This document shows, piece by piece, positions 61,056 through 64,000 of a stretch of DNA of 64,000 nt. Position numbers and translations under genes: made by a program. The stretch is taken from positions 1 through 64,000 of the forward strand of contig NZ_CP135963.1 of assembly GCF_032460525.1 (NCBI RefSeq), written 5' to 3'. Origin of the DNA: Geodermatophilus sp. DSM 44513 (GTDB taxonomy: Bacteria > Actinomycetota > Actinomycetes > Mycobacteriales > Geodermatophilaceae). Position 1 is the first letter of the stretch. Every line of letters begins with the position of its first letter. The notes under the pieces are model-generated. The model was not told where the DNA came from and made no database searches. It saw nothing but the letters and a program-made list of their open reading frames with translations.

Positions 61056-62309
61056 GTGATCGGGCCGGTGGGAGGGGTGTTCGTGGACGAGCTGCTGGCC
61101 TCCGTCGATGCTCTGGCCGCCGAGGACCTGACCCCGCTGTTCGGCCCCGCGCTGCTGGAGCGGCTGCGCCCGCTGCTGGTGGCGCAGAACCGGATCGCTG
61201 CGGAGATCGCCCGCACGGTGGCCGAGTGCGACGGCGTCGGTGCCGCCGAGCACGACGGCCTGACGACCATGGGCTCCTGGCTGCGCGGCCACGGGCACCT
61301 GTCGGACTCCGAGGCCGCCCGGGTGGTGCGCGCCGGTCGGGCCTTGGGGCAGCTGCCGGTGATGGCTGCGGCGTTCGCCGCCGGGGAGGTCACCGCCGAG
61401 CAGGCGGCGGTGCTGGGCGCCATCGCCGAGCCCCGGATGCTGGCCCTGGCCGCCGACCAGGGCGTCGATGTGGCCGCGTTCGACGAGCTGCTCACCGGGG
61501 TGGCCCGCACCCGCCCGTACGCCGACACCACCCGGGCGGTGCGGCACTACGCCGACCGCCTGGACGCCGACGGCCCCGAGCCCGACCCCACCGAGGGCCG
61601 CCGGTTGTCGATCACCCGGCACGCCGACGGGTCGATCAGCTTCCGCGGGGACCTGGACGCCGTGGGCGGGGAACGGTTCACCACCGCGGTCGAGGCGATC
61701 ACCCAGGCCGGCCGCTGCGCCGCAGACCAGCGCACCCGCACCCAGCAGCAGGCCGACGCGCTGGTGCAGCTGTCCGACACCGCCCTGGCCACCGGCGCGC
61801 TGCCGGTGCTGCGCGGGCACAAGCCACAGGTCATCGTCACCATCGGCATCGCCGACCTGGTCGACGCCGCCACCGGCCCGGGTGCCGGCCGGCTGGCCTC
61901 CGGGGCGCTCATCTCCGCCGCCCGGGCCCGCTGGCTGGCCTGCGACGGCGCGGTCACCCGGGTGGTGATGGGTCCCGACGGGACCCCGCTGGACCACGGC
62001 CGCACCCTGCGCCTGGTCCCACCCCACCTGCGCCGCGCCGCCGAGGTCCGCGACGGCGGCTGTGTGTTCGCCGGCTGCAGCGCACCCACCGGGTGGTGCG
62101 ACGTGCACCACCTGCTCGAGTGGGCCAACGGCGGGGAGACCTCGTTGGCCAACTCCGCGCTGCTGTGCGAACGCCACCACACCAAGGTCCACCACGGCTT
62201 CCGCGTCGAACGCGACACCGACGGCCGCTGGCACACCTGGCGCCCCGACGGCACCCAGATCCGCACCGGACCGTGGACCACCGGACCACCGATGAGCGGC
62301 GCCGCCTGA
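61056..62309 (+). CDS. DUF222/HNH endonuclease family protein, copy 2
   Basis: A 417-aa paralogue of the gene at 39.4-40.6 kb, inverted with respect to it. DUF222 (LASVDALAAEDLTPLFGPALLERLRPLL, VAECDGVGAAEHDGLTTMGSWLRGHG) is followed by the HNH module CVFAGCSAPTGWCDVHHLLEW..LLCERHHTKVHHGF. The variable stretches lie after residue 300 and in the linker. GTG 61056 sits eight bases after TAGACT, consistent with leaderless translation; GTG 61083 with GGGAGGGG upstream is the alternative matching copy 1. Mobility of this family (13E12-like) has been proposed but not proven. Confidence 0.88.
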   Translation: MIGPVGGVFVDELLASVDALAAEDLTPLFGPALLERLRPLLVAQNRIAAEIARTVAECDGVGAAEHDGLTTMGSWLRGHGHLSDSEAARVVRAGRALGQLPVMAAAFAAGEVTAEQAAVLGAIAEPRMLALAADQGVDVAAFDELLTGVARTRPYADTTRAVRHYADRLDADGPEPDPTEGRRLSITRHADGSISFRGDLDAVGGERFTTAVEAITQAGRCAADQRTRTQQQADALVQLSDTALATGALPVLRGHKPQVIVTIGIADLVDAATGPGAGRLASGALISAARARWLACDGAVTRVVMGPDGTPLDHGRTLRLVPPHLRRAAEVRDGGCVFAGCSAPTGWCDVHHLLEWANGGETSLANSALLCERHHTKVHHGFRVERDTDGRWHTWRPDGTQIRTGPWTTGPPMSGAA

Positions 62310-62333
62310 CCGGGGTGCCGCGACCGACCGCGC

Positions 62334-62347
62334 GTTCCACGTGGAAC
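62334..62347. promoter_or_regulatory. parS-like palindrome GTTCCACGTGGAAC, site 4
   Basis: A perfect copy 25 bp after HNH copy 2. It sits in a longer dyad CGCGTTCCACGTGGAACGCG. It lies at the truncation edge of the MFS gene. Confidence 0.75.
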
Positions 62348-62362
62348 GCGCGGCTGTCGTGC

Positions 62363-63184
62363 GTGCTCGTCGGCAACGCCCGTCTGATGGCCGGCTCGCT
62401 CACCATGAACGAGCTGGCCGGTCCCGCCGTGGGCGCCGCACTGTTCGTCGCCGGGACGGCGTGGCCGTTCGCCGCGCAGGCCGTGCTGCCCGCACTGGCC
62501 GCGCTGCTCCTCTCGCGCATGCGGCTGCCGGCGCACGAGCAGTCGGTGCAGCGCGCCCACGTCCGCCGGGACGTCGCCGAGGGGTTGCGCTGGACGTGGG
62601 GCAACGCCGCGGTCCGCACGCTGACCCTCACCATCGTCAGCTTCAACGTCACCTTCGGCGCCGCCTGGGCGGTGCTGGTGCTCTACGCCGACCAGCGGCT
62701 CGGCCTCGGCCCGGTCGGCTACGGCCTGCTCACCTCCGTGGGCGCCCTCGGCGGCATCGTCGGGACGGTGTCCTACGACCGGCTCGAGCGGCGCCTGGGC
62801 CTGGCCACCCTCATGCGCGTCGGGCTGGTGATCGAGACCCTGACCCACCTGGCGCTCGCCGTCACCACCACGGCCTGGGTCGCGATGGTGGTGATGGCCG
62901 TCTTCGGCGCCCACGCCTTCGTCTGGGGGACGACGGCCCGGACGGTGCGGATGCGCGCCGTCCCGCTCGGCCTGCAGGGCCGCGTCGGCAGCCTCTACGC
63001 CATGGGCGTCTACGGCGGCATCCTGCTCGGGCAGCTGGCCGGCGGGCTGATCGCGCGCGCCTGGGGAGTCACCGGGACGTTCTGGTTCGGCTTCGTCGGC
63101 TCCGCGGTGGTCCTCGCCCTCATCTGGCCGCAGCTCGGGCACGTCGCCCACGCCGGGGAGGAGGGTGGCGTTCCGTCACGCTGA
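62363..63184 (+). pseudogene. MFS transporter, 5'-truncated (probable pseudogene)
   Basis: An MFS_3-type (enterobactin exporter-like) transporter lacking its beginning. Similarity starts abruptly at LVGNARLMAGSLTMNELAGPAVGAALFVAG, which in full-length members lies after the first four helices. The rest is well preserved (QRLGLGPVGYGLLTSVGALGGIVG, ARTVRMRAVPLGLQGRVGSLYAMGVYGGILLGQLAGGL). About 273 codons remain of roughly 400. No upstream fragment is seen on either side of HNH copy 2. GTG 62363 and ATG 62387 could still allow translation. Loss probably goes with the HNH-associated rearrangement. Confidence 0.7.
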
Positions 63185-63243
63185 CGGCAACGGCGCAGGT
63201 GGGAGAGCCGTCCGTCGCAGTTCCGGTGCGCAGCGTGACGGAA
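63171..63243. other. Inverted repeat spanning the MFS stop codon
   Basis: TTCCGTCACGCTG (63171-63183) and CAGCGTGACGGAA (63231-63243) are perfect 13-bp reverse complements with a 47-bp loop. They could form a terminator-like or operator dyad ahead of the PAS gene. Confidence 0.45.
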
Positions 63244-63389
63244 CTGTGCCGTTCCCGCTCCCAAACGACACGCGTGTGGTTACCCTCGGTGGCGCATCGG
63301 ACGCCCGGCGCCGTCGAGGGCGGCCGCGGGGCGGAGTCCCCGCCGGGGGGGACTTGCGTGTGCCGCCGGGGGAGAAGGAAGCGGGCAGG

Positions 63390-64000
63390 GTGCAGTCACG
63401 GGTGCACGTCGACACGGACGACCCGCTGTCCACCGTGCCGGACGGCGTGTACCGGATCGACCGCGCCTGGCGCTTCACCTACGTCAACGCCGCCGCCGCG
63501 GAGCTGGTGGACCGCCACCCGGAGGACCTGGTCGGCCGGCGCACCGCGGACTGCTTCCCGACGGCCACCGGCTCGTTCATCGAGGCCGAGTGCCGCGCGG
63601 CCTTCGCCGACGGCCAGGCGCGGTGCTTCACCTACTTCCACCCGCCGCGCGGCCGCTGGTTCGAGATCCGGGCCTTCGCCGACCCCGACGGGCTCACCGC
63701 CTTCGTCCGCGACGTCGACGACGAGCACCGCAGCGCCCAACAGCGCGCCGAGCGGGTGGCGCAGCTGACCGCCGTCCTGGAGGCACTGCCGCAGGCCACC
63801 GTGCTGCTCGACGGCGACGGGCGCATCGCGTCGGTGAACCGGAGCTGGACGGAGACCGGGCTCGCCATCCGGGACGCCGGACTGCGGCCCGGCGTGGTCG
63901 GGGACCGCTACCTCGACGTCCTGTCCCAGCACCTGACGCCGGAGGACCGGCGGCTCATCGGCGCCGGCATCCGCGGACTGCTCGCCGGCGGGCGGGCGGT
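63390..64000 (+). CDS. PAS domain sensor protein (partial, runs off the window)
   Basis: The first 203 codons of a signalling protein. Two PAS-like modules are visible: about 12-115 (VPDGVYRIDRAWRFTYVNAAAAELVDRHPEDLVGRRTADCFP, FHPPRGRWFEIRAFADPDGLTAFVRDVDDEH) and about 125 onward (LEALPQATVLLDGDGRIASVNRSWTETG, DRYLDVLSQHLTPEDRRLIGAGIRGLL). A GGDEF, EAL, kinase or phosphatase domain probably follows beyond the window. GTG 63390 has GGGAGAAGGAAG about 15 bases upstream; TACCCT at 63281-63286 is a possible -10. Confidence 0.75.
   Translation, partial: MQSRVHVDTDDPLSTVPDGVYRIDRAWRFTYVNAAAAELVDRHPEDLVGRRTADCFPTATGSFIEAECRAAFADGQARCFTYFHPPRGRWFEIRAFADPDGLTAFVRDVDDEHRSAQQRAERVAQLTAVLEALPQATVLLDGDGRIASVNRSWTETGLAIRDAGLRPGVVGDRYLDVLSQHLTPEDRRLIGAGIRGLLAGGRA

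Noticed and set aside
57812..61531. A 1239-codon minus-strand frame spanning cinA, cupin and SRPBCC genes
   Set aside because: Only the final 155 codons from GTG 58279, with its own ribosome site and membrane helices, are credible. The rest is antisense to cinA and HNH copy 2.

Overview
The window is very GC-rich (about 74% by eye), has short intergenic gaps, many GTG starts and frequent 4-bp ATGA/GTGA gene overlaps. It opens on the first base of dnaA and carries the classic actinobacterial origin neighbourhood: dnaA, dnaN, gnd, recF, dciA, then gyrB, gyrA, a DUF3566 protein, tRNA-Ile, a DLW-39 peptide, tRNA-Ala, ppiA, rhomboid, crgA, DUF881, pabA and the pknB-pknA-pbpA-rodA-pstP-fhaB-fhaA block. 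Together with DUF222/HNH endonucleases and many GlsB, PRC and CHAD-type proteins, this suggests a member of the Geodermatophilaceae or a close relative (Blastococcus, Geodermatophilus, Modestobacter). The family is my inference from gene content, not a database result.

Layout. 1-6650 holds replication and repair genes (dnaA, oriC-type spacer, dnaN, recF, dciA) with gnd between. 6650-12675 is a block that separates dciA from gyrB: a proline-rich hypothetical, an ABC exporter, an NAD-epimerase/DUF2867 protein and an APC permease. 12676-18500 is gyrB, gyrA and DUF3566. 18500-25800 has two tRNAs, SppA-like protease, cyclophilin, rhomboid protease, a PH-like protein, thiolase, a DnaA-box-rich spacer, crgA, DUF881 and pabA. 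25830-35534 (minus) is the growth and division signalling operon: two Ser/Thr kinases, PBP2-type transpeptidase, RodA/FtsW polymerase, PP2C phosphatase and two FHA proteins. 35700-64000 is more mixed: tRNA-Leu, SnoaL, DUF1707, HhH-GPD endonuclease, an ECF sigma factor with a coupled membrane protein, two inverted DUF222/HNH paralogues, a glutamine-transaminase/omega-amidase pair, CYTH-CHAD, metallophosphoesterase, TetR and GntR regulators, two GlsB-like membrane proteins, fatty acid enzymes, a third PASTA-type kinase, CinA, a 5'-truncated MFS gene and a PAS protein running off the end.

Non-coding signals stand out. (1) A roughly 65-75 bp hairpin element (called R1 here) follows the stop codon of dnaA, dnaN, gnd, the APC permease, gyrB, the GntR gene and the enoyl-CoA hydratase. 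Its outer stem arms differ between copies but change together, so pairing is kept. (2) A second hairpin family (R2) sits after the ABC exporter and the acyl-CoA ligase. (3) Four perfect copies of the parS-like palindrome GTTCCACGTGGAAC are present, as expected close to a chromosomal origin. (4) A cluster of DnaA-box-like 9-mers in the spacer at 23.7-23.95 kb is denser than the one between dnaA and dnaN. (5) Two CAGACGTCTG palindromes overlap the promoter of the GntR/UTRA gene. I see no rRNA, CRISPR, prophage, transposase or biosynthetic cluster in the window.
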